Below, piece after piece: positions 18,256-26,569 of a DNA stretch of 60,634 nt (within the stretch, counting starts at the first letter, position 1; the number at the start of each line of letters is the position of its first letter). Both the position numbers and the translations under genes were made by a program. The notes under the pieces are model-generated. The model searched no databases. It had not been told where the DNA came from and saw only the letters and a list, made by a program, of their open reading frames with translations. This stretch comes from Bacteroidota bacterium (lineage in GTDB: Bacteria; Bacteroidota; Bacteroidia; Chitinophagales; LD1): assembly GCA_016715625.1 (NCBI GenBank), contig JADJZU010000016.1, positions 1 through 60,634 on the forward strand, read 5' to 3'.

Positions 18256-19320
18256 ATGAGTAAGAACAGCGAAGACAAAAAACAGGCAGACGACAAAAAA
18301 GAAAAGCTGAAAGCGCTACAGCTAACAGTGGAAAAACTGGACAAGGCTTATGGCAAGGGCAGTGTGATGAAACTGGGCGATTCTAAAATTATAGCCGTAG
18401 AGGCTATTTCAACGGGTAGTATCGGACTGGATATTGCCTTAGGAATAGGAGGCTTGCCGAAGGGAAGAGTAGTGGAAATCTATGGCCCGGAAAGTTCCGG
18501 TAAAACGACTCTGGCTATTCAGGCCATTGCCAGCTGCCAGCGCAACGGAGGCATTGCTGCATTTATTGATGCAGAGCATGCTTTTGATAAGATTTATGCC
18601 GAGAAACTAGGTGTGGATGTAAACAACCTGCTTATCTCGCAGCCTGATGATGGCGAGCAGGCGTTGGATATTGCAGAACACCTTATTCGTTCCGGAGCTA
18701 TAGACATTATTGTGATCGACTCGGTGGCGGCTCTCGTACCTCGCGGAGAGTTGGAAGGCGAAATGGGAGAAAGCAAAATGGGCTTACAGGCGCGACTGAT
18801 GAGTCAGGCGCTTCGCAAACTCACGGGCACCATCAACAAAACAGGTTGCTGCTGCATATTTATTAACCAGCTGCGCGAAAAAATCGGTGTCATGTTCGGC
18901 AACCCGGAAACCACCACCGGTGGAAATGCATTGAAATTTTATGCCAGCGTTCGCTTAGATATTCGCAGAATAGGGCAGATAAAAGATGGCGACAACATTG
19001 TTGGCAATCGCACACGCGTGAAGGTGGTTAAAAACAAACTGGCTCCTCCTTTTAAACTCACCGAGTTTGATATAATGTATGGCGAAGGAGTGTCTAAAAA
19101 TGGTGAGATTGTAGACATGGGAACAGACCTGGGTATTTTGCAGAAGAGTGGTTCGTGGTACAGCTATGAAGGCACCAAAGTGGGACAAGGCCGCGATAGC
19201 GTAAAACAAATGCTGGCCGATAACCCGGGTATGGCGGCTGAAGTGGAAGCTAAAATAAGAGCCAAAGTACTGCAAGGTATCGAAGTAGTAAAAACAGAAG
19301 AAGGAGACGAAGACGAATAG
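18256..19320 (+). CDS. recA: Recombinase RecA
   Basis: ATP-dependent strand-exchange protein and SOS co-protease. I start at MSKNSEDKKQ (18256); the frame is open upstream but the preceding residues do not match the family. 354 residues. Walker A GPESSGKTT at 77-85, Walker B region IDIIVIDSVAALVP, DNA-binding loops (GEMGESKMGLQARLMSQAL and GNPETTTGGNALKFYASVR) and an acidic C-terminal tail (EEGDEDE). I saw no LexA-type operator upstream. A hairpin follows. Confidence 0.98.
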   Translation: MSKNSEDKKQADDKKEKLKALQLTVEKLDKAYGKGSVMKLGDSKIIAVEAISTGSIGLDIALGIGGLPKGRVVEIYGPESSGKTTLAIQAIASCQRNGGIAAFIDAEHAFDKIYAEKLGVDVNNLLISQPDDGEQALDIAEHLIRSGAIDIIVIDSVAALVPRGELEGEMGESKMGLQARLMSQALRKLTGTINKTGCCCIFINQLREKIGVMFGNPETTTGGNALKFYASVRLDIRRIGQIKDGDNIVGNRTRVKVVKNKLAPPFKLTEFDIMYGEGVSKNGEIVDMGTDLGILQKSGSWYSYEGTKVGQGRDSVKQMLADNPGMAAEVEAKIRAKVLQGIEVVKTEEGDEDE

Positions 19321-19341
19321 TTTTAACGCTCGCTCCCTTTC

Positions 19342-19372
19342 CAAAGCCATCACAAGAATTGTGGTGGCTTTG
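19342..19372 (+). terminator. Hairpin after recA
   Basis: CAAAGCCA-T-CACAA pairs with TTGTG-G-TGGCTTTG across a GAA loop, 22 bp after the recA stop. There is only a weak T tract afterwards, so its terminator strength is uncertain. Confidence 0.5.
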
Positions 19373-19478
19373 TTGCTTGAGAGGGGCAGTATACTGCACT
19401 GTCATACCAACTTTTGTTTTCGGCTTCTCTGCCCAACGTCTTTCCAGGCTTTTTACATTTACAGGAAAAATTAAACCT

Positions 19479-20339
19479 ATGAAGTGGAAAGGCAGACGCG
19501 AGAGCAGCAACGTAGAAGACAGAAGAAGTGGTGGAGGAGCTAAAAAAGGAGCCGCTCTTGGCGGAGTGGGCACCATCCTGGTTATCATTATCGCGCTCAT
19601 CATGGGGAAAAACCCGCTGCAGCTTTTGCAAACAGTCGGCAACATGGCGGGCGGAGCTGCCACAGAGCAAACACAACCCGCAGGACCGCAGGCCGATGAC
19701 GAGGCTGCCTCTTTTGTGAAAGTAGTTTTGGCCGATAACGAAGATGTATGGCACCGATTGTTTGAACAAGAAGGTATGCAATACAAAGAGCCGAAACTGG
19801 TTTTATTCCGCTCAGCCGTAGAAAGTGCCTGTGGCTCGGCTTCTGCGGCCATGGGCCCGTTTTACTGCTCGGGCGATGAGAAAGTGTACATAGACCTTTC
19901 TTTTTATGACGAATTGCAAAACCGCTTTAATGCTCCCGGAGATTTTGCCATGGCGTATGTAGTATCGCATGAGGTGGGCCATCACATTCAGCACATTTTG
20001 GGAATATCGGACAAGGTGCATGCCATGCGGGAAAAATTAAGCGAAGAGGAATACAACAAACTATCGGTTAAGTTGGAATTGCAGGCTGATTTTTTGGCGG
20101 GCGTATGGGCCCACCACGCACAAAAGATGAAGCAAGTATTGGAAACCGGTGATATTGAGGAAGCCCTGAATGCCGCCAATGCCATTGGAGACGATAAATT
20201 GCAGAAGCAAGCACAGGGCTATGTAGTGCCCGATGCTTTCACACATGGCACCAGCGAACAGCGCATGCGCTGGTTCAAAAAAGGATTTGAAACGGGGGAT
20301 ATCAACCAAGGCGACACCTTTGCAGCGGCCGCGCTCTAG
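19479..20339 (+). CDS. ypfJ: Neutral zinc metallopeptidase, YpfJ family
   Basis: 286 residues; starts MKWKGRRESSNVEDRR, the standard opening of this family, at 19479. One transmembrane helix (about 29-42, GVGTILVIIIALIMG) anchors a periplasmic domain. HEVGHH at 164-169 is the HExxH zinc site, with a downstream third-ligand candidate in KLELQADFLAGVWA (the ELQAD pattern). The cysteines in SACGSA and PFYCSGDE may form a disulfide. Substrate unknown. It ends 7 bp before the stop of the convergent exonuclease gene. Confidence 0.93.
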   Translation: MKWKGRRESSNVEDRRSGGGAKKGAALGGVGTILVIIIALIMGKNPLQLLQTVGNMAGGAATEQTQPAGPQADDEAASFVKVVLADNEDVWHRLFEQEGMQYKEPKLVLFRSAVESACGSASAAMGPFYCSGDEKVYIDLSFYDELQNRFNAPGDFAMAYVVSHEVGHHIQHILGISDKVHAMREKLSEEEYNKLSVKLELQADFLAGVWAHHAQKMKQVLETGDIEEALNAANAIGDDKLQKQAQGYVVPDAFTHGTSEQRMRWFKKGFETGDINQGDTFAAAAL

Positions 20340-20345
20340 TGCTTT

Positions 20346-21686
20346 TTAAAACGGAACCACCTTCAGGTTCTTCATTTTTTTTAGCATCGTTTTTATGATT
20401 TTGTGCACTTCAAAATCATCTTCATCGGCTTTGATGGCCTGGTGCAGATTTTCTACGGTAGGAGCATCTAATTCCGGAGTAAAATACCCATACCCTTTAT
20501 AAATGTTATTCTCGATGCAAACCACCGCTTGCTGCTCGGGATGTATACCATCGCTGATGATAAAAAAGCTGGAATGGCGATACAGATATTTGCGCGCTGC
20601 CTTTTCTATCGCCTTATTGAAATTGACGAGCGCTTTAGTGTCTATCCCCGATTCTTTCATTCGGCCCCGCATAGCAAACCAACCGTGGAGGTTGTTGTCT
20701 CGGATAATTTTTGCAAGCACTTTATTGGCCGCCACCTTTGACCCAAAGCGGAGCATCATTTCCCCTTCTGGCCAGTCGAGCGGATGAATTTTTAGCTGGT
20801 AAAAACCTAAGTCGTCTGCTTCCAGAAAGATAGCGTGTGTATACGGTTGGTGCTTTGGTTTTTTATTGAACTCGGGTAAATGCAGTTTGGTTTCTTTATG
20901 TGCCAGCAACTTAGCCGTCAGTTCATTGCCGGTCAATTCATAATCAATGCTCCGCATGAGTTCATACATGCGTTTGGCCTCGGGCCCGTCTGCCGCATCC
21001 TGAAACCGGTTAATCACTTTTTTGCGAATGCTCTTGACGCCTTCCAGAAAAAGAATTTTGCCCACTTCATCTTTGTAGTAATAGACTCCGGCTTCCTCCG
21101 GCAGTTTTTCAATCTCCGCTTTGGAGATATAGGGCGGCAAAAGGTCTACATCTATGCCATGGTTTAGTTCAATTTCAACATACTTGGCGGCACTGGGCTT
21201 CGATAAAATAACGCGCAGCAACTCTACTGTGGCTTCGGTGTCGCCACCGGCCCGGTGCCGGTCTTTAATCTGTATTCCCAGGCTTTCACAAATATTTCCG
21301 AGGCTGTAGCTATCGTATCCCGGTATGGTTTTGCGCGCCAATGTTACCGTATCCAACTGCCTGCGGTTAAAATCTATCCCAATGCGCTTAAACTCTTGCC
21401 GCACCATGCCAAAATCAAACTTTACATTATGCGCCACAAAAAAATTCTCGTGAGTGAGTTCCAAAATGCGATGGTGCACTTCTTCAAACGTAGGACTGTT
21501 CTGCACCATTTCGGTGGTAATACCCGTCAACTTGGTAATGTAGGGGTCCACTGCTTTTCCGGGGTTCAGGAGGGTTTCAAAGCGCTCTGTAATTTTTTCA
21601 CCATCAAATACATACACCGCTATTTCGATAATACGGTCCTGGGAAGGACTGCCACCGGTGGTTTCCACATCTACTACAGCATACAT
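20346..21686 (-). CDS. DnaQ-type 3'-5' exonuclease fused to a GIY-YIG-like domain
   Basis: 446 residues. The N-terminal 160 are a DEDDh exonuclease: D6/E8 in DVETTG, AHNVKFDFG, and HRAGGDTEAT with the last aspartate. A GIY-YIG/UvrC-N-like domain follows from about residue 197 (GVYYYKDEVGKILFLEG, then IRKKVINRF). The second signature is altered: FLEGV stands where YVGK is usual. This architecture is known from Cho/PolC-epsilon-like repair nucleases. A C-terminal region of about 170 residues has no clear family (it includes KYLYRHSSFFIISD). Likely DNA repair, but the nuclease activity of the second domain is doubtful. It ends ...KNLKVVPF. Confidence 0.87.
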   Translation of the reverse strand: MYAVVDVETTGGSPSQDRIIEIAVYVFDGEKITERFETLLNPGKAVDPYITKLTGITTEMVQNSPTFEEVHHRILELTHENFFVAHNVKFDFGMVRQEFKRIGIDFNRRQLDTVTLARKTIPGYDSYSLGNICESLGIQIKDRHRAGGDTEATVELLRVILSKPSAAKYVEIELNHGIDVDLLPPYISKAEIEKLPEEAGVYYYKDEVGKILFLEGVKSIRKKVINRFQDAADGPEAKRMYELMRSIDYELTGNELTAKLLAHKETKLHLPEFNKKPKHQPYTHAIFLEADDLGFYQLKIHPLDWPEGEMMLRFGSKVAANKVLAKIIRDNNLHGWFAMRGRMKESGIDTKALVNFNKAIEKAARKYLYRHSSFFIISDGIHPEQQAVVCIENNIYKGYGYFTPELDAPTVENLHQAIKADEDDFEVHKIIKTMLKKMKNLKVVPF

Positions 21687-21824
21687 GGGGCGTGAAAGTA
21701 GGATTTGAACGGCTATTGAAAAACCAACTTTTCAACCTTACCTGTGTTTAGGCTTTGTTTTTTATGCGCCAAAACGGGTCCAAAAAATTTTTCGTCTTGA
21801 GAAAATAGACGTTATCATCGCGGG

Positions 21825-22436
21825 GTGAAACAACTTCTGCTCTTTCTGTCGGTTTTTTGGACTATGGCGGCTTTTGGTCAGTTGATAGAAGAAGACACCA
21901 CCATCAACGAGCCTTTTTTCAAGGCCAAAGCGTTTCACAGCAGCGGCTATGTGCAGGCAGAAGTGCAACCGGCACAAATACTCAAAACTAGAGCGGCCGG
22001 ACTAATGGGTTTTGGCCTGAACTGGGCCATCAACCACCGATATGTGATAGGCGCGCAGTATTTTACCCTGGTTTCGCAAAATGATATTACCAACCTGGTG
22101 GGGTCGGGCTACACCGCCAAAAAACAGCTCATTCACCATTTTGCAGGCCTGGGTTTCAGTTATATTTTTTTTCATGACAAGAAGTTTTCATTGCAGCCGG
22201 GTTTAACGGCCGGTTGGTGTTCGGCTAAATATGAAATTGGCGAAAAGAAATTCTTGAGGCGAGACTATGGTGCCTTAGTTCCAAGCCTGAGCGGAGTTTT
22301 CAATGCTTCTAAGCATTTTAGGGTGGGAGTGGGGCTCAACTACCGGGCGGTTATTGGTCCCCGATTTTTTGCCTTGCGGTCTACCGATTTATCGGGGGTG
22401 AGCGGAGTGGTGTTTTTCAGAGTAGGAACCTTTTAA
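21825..22436 (+). CDS. Outer-membrane beta-barrel-like protein
   Basis: 203 residues. Starts at a GTG (the M in MKQLLLFLSVFWTM) with a signal peptide ending FGQ. Alternating hydrophobic strands (GFGLNWAINHRYVIGAQYF, HHFAGLGFSYIFF, GVGLNYRAVI) and a terminal aromatic F (RVGTF) fit an outer-membrane beta barrel of the OmpW/PorT-like size. The particular family is not identified. The next gene follows after 18 bp. Confidence 0.7.
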   Translation: MKQLLLFLSVFWTMAAFGQLIEEDTTINEPFFKAKAFHSSGYVQAEVQPAQILKTRAAGLMGFGLNWAINHRYVIGAQYFTLVSQNDITNLVGSGYTAKKQLIHHFAGLGFSYIFFHDKKFSLQPGLTAGWCSAKYEIGEKKFLRRDYGALVPSLSGVFNASKHFRVGVGLNYRAVIGPRFFALRSTDLSGVSGVVFFRVGTF

Positions 22437-22454
22437 TATTGCCGAAGATTCATT

Positions 22455-22919
22455 ATGTCTCATTCATCACCCAAAGAACAACGCTTATTGCTCATCGAAA
22501 AAGTGCTGCTGCTAAAGTCGCTCAGCATTTTTGAAGAGACACCAGAAACCGTGCTGGCCGAAGTGGCCGAAATTTTGGAGGAGGAGGAGTTTGAGGCCGG
22601 TCAGAGAATTTTTAATGCGGGAGAGGTAGCCAACTGCATGTATATCATCTTTAAAGGAGAAGTGAAAATTCATGCCGGTGACCACACACTGGCGGTATTA
22701 AAAGAGAACGATTTTTTCGGAGAGCTTTCTTTGCTGGATACCGAAACACGCTCCGCCAGCGCTACGGTGCTGGGCGAATCGCTTTTGCTGAAAATAAACC
22801 AGGAGCCATTTTACGAGCTGATGGAAAGCAGAATTGAAGTGGCCAAGGGAATTATTAAAACACTTTGCAGAAGATTGCGTGCACAAAACGTAAAAAGCGT
22901 GCAGCAAAGCAACAAGTAG
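22455..22919 (+). CDS. Cyclic-nucleotide-binding-domain protein
   Basis: 154 residues with a Crp-like cNMP fold: GQRIFNAGEVANCMYIIFKG, GDHTLAVLKENDFFGELSLL and RSASATVLGESLLLKI, containing the phosphate-binding cassette region GELSLLDTETRSASA. It lacks the helix-turn-helix of Crp/Fnr, so it is probably not a direct DNA binder. Similar stand-alone domains accompany ion transporters or hybrid sensors. Its role is unknown. Confidence 0.82.
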   Translation: MSHSSPKEQRLLLIEKVLLLKSLSIFEETPETVLAEVAEILEEEEFEAGQRIFNAGEVANCMYIIFKGEVKIHAGDHTLAVLKENDFFGELSLLDTETRSASATVLGESLLLKINQEPFYELMESRIEVAKGIIKTLCRRLRAQNVKSVQQSNK

Positions 22920-22979
22920 CAGAGCCGCTTTCGCTCATCGCTCAATTTCTATTTTAGCGGCCATTAATTTTTTATATCA

Positions 22980-24059
22980 ATGTTTACACAGTTAGAGAAC
23001 CTGAAAGGGAAATTTTTTGAGGTCGGAAAATCGCTGAGCGACCCGGGCGCTACCAGCGATATGAAGCGCTTTGCACAACTCAATAAAGAATACCGTGAGC
23101 TGGAAAAAGTGGTGAAAGTATATGACGCCTATAAGCTGGTGCTGGGAAATATTGAAACCAACAAACAGATACTGAACACCGAAAGCGATGAGGAATTTCG
23201 CGACATGGCTAAAAGTGATTTAGTCGTGCAGGAAGCAGAAAAAGAAAAGCTGGAAGATGAATTGAAACAGTTGCTGGTGCCCAAAGAGCCCGAAGACGAC
23301 CGCGATGTTCTGCTGGAGATAAGAGCCGGCACCGGTGGCGATGAGGCCAGCATTTTTGCCGGAGACCTTGCGCGTATGTATACCCGCTATTGCGAAACGC
23401 TCGGATGGTCGGTAGTGATTGCCGATGCCAGCGAGGGTTCAGTAGGTGGGTACAAAGAGGTAATACTCGAGATTAAAGGCGAGAACGTGTATGGCCGAAT
23501 GAAGTTTGAAAGCGGTGTGCATCGCGTACAGCGAATACCTGAAACAGAGGCCAAGGGCCGCGTACACACATCGGCAGTAACCGTGGCCGTGCTGCCCGAA
23601 GCCGATGAAGTGGACGTGCAGATTAATGAAAGCGACATTCAAATGGATGTGTTTCGGGCATCGGGAGCCGGAGGGCAGCACGTGAACAGAACAGAGAGCG
23701 CGGTGCGTTTAACGCACATACCCACCGGCACGATTGTGGCTTGTCAGCAAGAGCGTTCGCAGCACAAAAACCGCGAGCACGCCATGAAGATGCTGAAAAC
23801 AAAAATATATGAAGCGGCCGTGCGCAAACACGAAGATGAGATAGCAGCCCGCAGAAAAACACTCGTGAGCACAGGCGACCGGTCAGCTAAAATCAGAACG
23901 TATAACTACCCGCAAGGACGCATTACCGACCACCGTATCAATCTGAGCGTTTATAATCTGGACGCTTTTATGGGTGGCGAAATCGGTGATATGATAGACT
24001 CTTTGGCCGTGGCCGAGCAAACCGAAAAACTAAAAGAGGGAAACATTTCTTTTGCTTAA
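22980..24059 (+). CDS. prfA: Peptide chain release factor 1
   Basis: Terminates translation at UAA and UAG. 359 residues. GGQ at 231-233 (GAGGQHVNRTES) catalyses peptide release; PET at 187-189 occupies the P-x-T stop-recognition position typical of RF1 rather than RF2 (SPF). The N-terminal coiled domain and GTGGDEASIFAGDLARMY are also canonical. No frameshift. The next gene starts 18 bp after its stop. Confidence 0.98.
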   Translation: MFTQLENLKGKFFEVGKSLSDPGATSDMKRFAQLNKEYRELEKVVKVYDAYKLVLGNIETNKQILNTESDEEFRDMAKSDLVVQEAEKEKLEDELKQLLVPKEPEDDRDVLLEIRAGTGGDEASIFAGDLARMYTRYCETLGWSVVIADASEGSVGGYKEVILEIKGENVYGRMKFESGVHRVQRIPETEAKGRVHTSAVTVAVLPEADEVDVQINESDIQMDVFRASGAGGQHVNRTESAVRLTHIPTGTIVACQQERSQHKNREHAMKMLKTKIYEAAVRKHEDEIAARRKTLVSTGDRSAKIRTYNYPQGRITDHRINLSVYNLDAFMGGEIGDMIDSLAVAEQTEKLKEGNISFA

Positions 24060-24077
24060 ATGAGCACTCGCTGATTT

Positions 24078-24737
24078 ATGAAACAACTTATTCTCTTTCT
24101 GCTGTTGCCGGCCTTTACCGCCAGTTTTGCTCAATCTAAAAAAACATACTTCGTTGCCGATCACAAATCCAGTTGCGTGGGTGCCGGACCCATGGAGTGC
24201 TACCTCGTAAAGGAAAAAACAAAAGATGAGTGGGGATACTTTTACAACTTCATTGAAGGGTTCGATTATCAGGAGGGTTTTGAATACAAGATAAAAGTAT
24301 CGGTGACCCAATATGAGCAGGTAGCTGCCGATGCCTCCAGGTTTACTTACCGGTTATTAAAAGTAATGTCTAAGCGAAAAACAAATTACAACCCTACCGA
24401 AAAACTTCAGGGCAAATGGGTACTCGAATACATCCACCAGGATACTACGTTCATCCGCCTTATTGATAGCACTTCGGCATTTATGGAGCTAAACTCCAGC
24501 ACCGGAAAAATGAGCGGCAAAAATATTTGCAATAGTTTTTTCGGGCCGTTTAAGGCAACGGGACAGCAGATTGAAATAGGCGACATGGGTTCCACACGCA
24601 TGATGTGTGAGGGGATGCAACTGGAGAACATTATTTTTAAAATGCTTCGCGACATGAAAACCTGGAGCATTAAAGCCAACCGCCTCACGCTGTACTCTGC
24701 CAACCAACTCGACCGGCTGGAGTTTTATAAACCATAG
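24078..24737 (+). CDS. Secreted DUF4377 / META (HslJ-like) protein
   Basis: 219 residues. Signal peptide ends SFAQ. The DUF4377 segment (about 20-100; DHKSSCVGAGPMECYLVKE, then FIEGFDYQEGFEYKIKV) is followed by a META domain (about 110-215; LQGKWVLEYI, NICNSFFGPFKATGQQIEI, TRMMCEGMQLEN, the C-rich META core). META proteins such as HslJ are linked to antibiotic and stress tolerance, but the mechanism here is unknown. Confidence 0.87.
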   Translation: MKQLILFLLLPAFTASFAQSKKTYFVADHKSSCVGAGPMECYLVKEKTKDEWGYFYNFIEGFDYQEGFEYKIKVSVTQYEQVAADASRFTYRLLKVMSKRKTNYNPTEKLQGKWVLEYIHQDTTFIRLIDSTSAFMELNSSTGKMSGKNICNSFFGPFKATGQQIEIGDMGSTRMMCEGMQLENIIFKMLRDMKTWSIKANRLTLYSANQLDRLEFYKP

Positions 24738-24841
24738 ACTTTTTATTTCCGGATACAATTCGGTGGGCGGCTGTCGTTTTCATTTGAATACGAATCCTAT
24801 TTTCACGCCACATTTTCACACTCACAAAAAACAATTGACTC

Positions 24842-26497
24842 ATGCCACTTAGTCCTGCCTACAAAGAAATTATTGACAAGGCCATTCAGGCTATTCATGC
24901 CCGCACATTTTATGCGCAATATCCAGAGCATCCCAAAGCCTATGGCGAAGAAGCTCCGGTAAAGGCACAAGCAGCCTTTCAGGCACAGCTTGGTCATCCT
25001 TTTCAGGAATTGCTGCAGCAAAATCCGGCTTCGTGGTTGGGTGAAGAAACCTCGCCTTACACCGGACAAAACCTGGGCATTACCTACCCGGCATTTGAAG
25101 TAGAAACCATCGTGGTGCGGGCCGGCCGCGCGTTTGGCGTTTGGAAAAACGTAAGCGTAGACGATCGTGCCGAAATTCTGGTAGATGCTTTGGAGCGTGT
25201 AAAAAACAGATTTTTTGAAATCGCTCATTCTACCCAACACACCACCGGGCAAAGTTTTATTATGAGCTTTCAGGCATCGGGCCCTCATGCGAGCGACCGT
25301 GCGCTGGAGGCTTTGGCCATGGGCTACGAAGAGCTGAACCGTTTCCCGGCCAGCATCGTTTGGGAAAAACCCATGGGCAAAGCCAGTGTGGTGCTGCAAA
25401 AACAGTTTAAGGCAGTGCCCAAAGGCATTTCGTTATGTATTGGCTGCAGCACTTTCCCTATCTGGAACTCTGTGCCGGGTATGTTTGCTTCTTTGATTAC
25501 CGGCAATTCGGTTATTGTGAAGCCACACCCTAAGGCCGTGTATCCAATTGCTATTGTAGTAGCTGAAATTCAAAATGCTTTACAAGCCAAAGGAATAGAC
25601 CCCAATGTGTGTCAGCTGGCCGTAGATAGTTCCACTCAACTAATTACCAAACAGCTTTCGGAAAATCCCTTGGTGAAGCTGATAGACTATACCGGAGGAA
25701 GTGCCTTTGGCGATTACGTAGAAAGCCTGCCGGGCAAAGTAACCTTTACCGAAAAAGCCGGAGTAAACTCCGTAATCATTGACTCGGTGGCCGACCTGAA
25801 AGCCGTGATTCAAAACTTGTCGTTTGCCGTTTCTTTATACAGCGGGCAAATGTGCACCGCACCGCAAAACTTTTTTATTCCGGCATCGGGAGTAAAGCAG
25901 GGCGACACGGTGATCCCATACGAAGAGGTGAAAAAAGCACTGGTAGACGCTATTGCCGGCATTGCCAATCATCCGCAAATGGGCCCGGGCACTCTGGGTG
26001 CCGTTCAAAACCCTGCCACCATTAAGCGCGTAAATTCTGTTCGAGATTTAGATGCTGCCATCCTGCTGGACTCTAAGCCCGTAGCCAATGCAGAATTCCC
26101 TGAGGCTAAAACCTGCTCACCTATCGTCATTGAAGTGGAAGCTAAAGACACCGGTATTTATGAGAATGAATTGTTCGGGCCTATTGTGCTTATCATTAAA
26201 ACCAAAGACACCAATCAGAGCGTAGAGCTGGCCAAACACATGGCCGAAAAACACGGTGCCATCACCTGTGCAGCTTACAGCACCGATGAAGCCACGGCTC
26301 AATACATTATCAGCGAAATGGAAAGTGTGTTTGCTCCGGTATCGCTGAACCTCACCGGCATGATATGGGTAAACCAACACGCAGGCTTCAGCGACTTCCA
26401 CGTAACGGGAGGCAACCCGGCCGGCAATGCTTCGTTTACCAATCCGGAGTATGTGAACAAGCGCTTTGTATGGGTGGGCCACCGAAGAGTTTCGTAA
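24842..26497 (+). CDS. paaN: Phenylacetic acid degradation protein PaaN (ring-opening aldehyde dehydrogenase family)
   Basis: 551 residues of aldehyde dehydrogenase fold with PaaN-specific features. The catalytic cysteine is C338 (SGQMCTAPQNFF), the activating glutamate E304 (FTEKAG), and the nucleotide-binding region GNSVIVKPHP is present. In the phenylacetate pathway the ring is hydroxylated by PaaABCDE and opened by PaaZ/PaaN, which also oxidises the semialdehyde. No other paa genes are in the window. It stands alone with its own terminator (26517-26551). Lies 104 bp after the DUF4377 gene. Confidence 0.87.
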   Translation: MPLSPAYKEIIDKAIQAIHARTFYAQYPEHPKAYGEEAPVKAQAAFQAQLGHPFQELLQQNPASWLGEETSPYTGQNLGITYPAFEVETIVVRAGRAFGVWKNVSVDDRAEILVDALERVKNRFFEIAHSTQHTTGQSFIMSFQASGPHASDRALEALAMGYEELNRFPASIVWEKPMGKASVVLQKQFKAVPKGISLCIGCSTFPIWNSVPGMFASLITGNSVIVKPHPKAVYPIAIVVAEIQNALQAKGIDPNVCQLAVDSSTQLITKQLSENPLVKLIDYTGGSAFGDYVESLPGKVTFTEKAGVNSVIIDSVADLKAVIQNLSFAVSLYSGQMCTAPQNFFIPASGVKQGDTVIPYEEVKKALVDAIAGIANHPQMGPGTLGAVQNPATIKRVNSVRDLDAAILLDSKPVANAEFPEAKTCSPIVIEVEAKDTGIYENELFGPIVLIIKTKDTNQSVELAKHMAEKHGAITCAAYSTDEATAQYIISEMESVFAPVSLNLTGMIWVNQHAGFSDFHVTGGNPAGNASFTNPEYVNKRFVWVGHRRVS

Positions 26498-26516
26498 CTG
26501 CACAACTATAGCCTAT

Positions 26517-26551
26517 AAAAAAAGGGAAGCCATTCGGTCTTCCCTTTTTTT
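26517..26551. terminator. Bidirectional terminator between paaN and the T9SS protein
   Basis: Stem AAAAAAAGGGAAG (26517-26529) and CTTCCCTTTTTTT (26539-26551) around a 9-base loop. A-rich before and T-rich after, so it terminates both convergent genes. Confidence 0.9.
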
Positions 26552-26569
26552 ATGCTTTCTGACGAAGTA

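Noticed and set aside
21695..21730. tRNA 3' half (minus strand GTTCAAATCC next to a TTTCACGCC end)
   Set aside because: The T-stem arms do not pair and there is no matching acceptor or anticodon arm, so it is not a tRNA.
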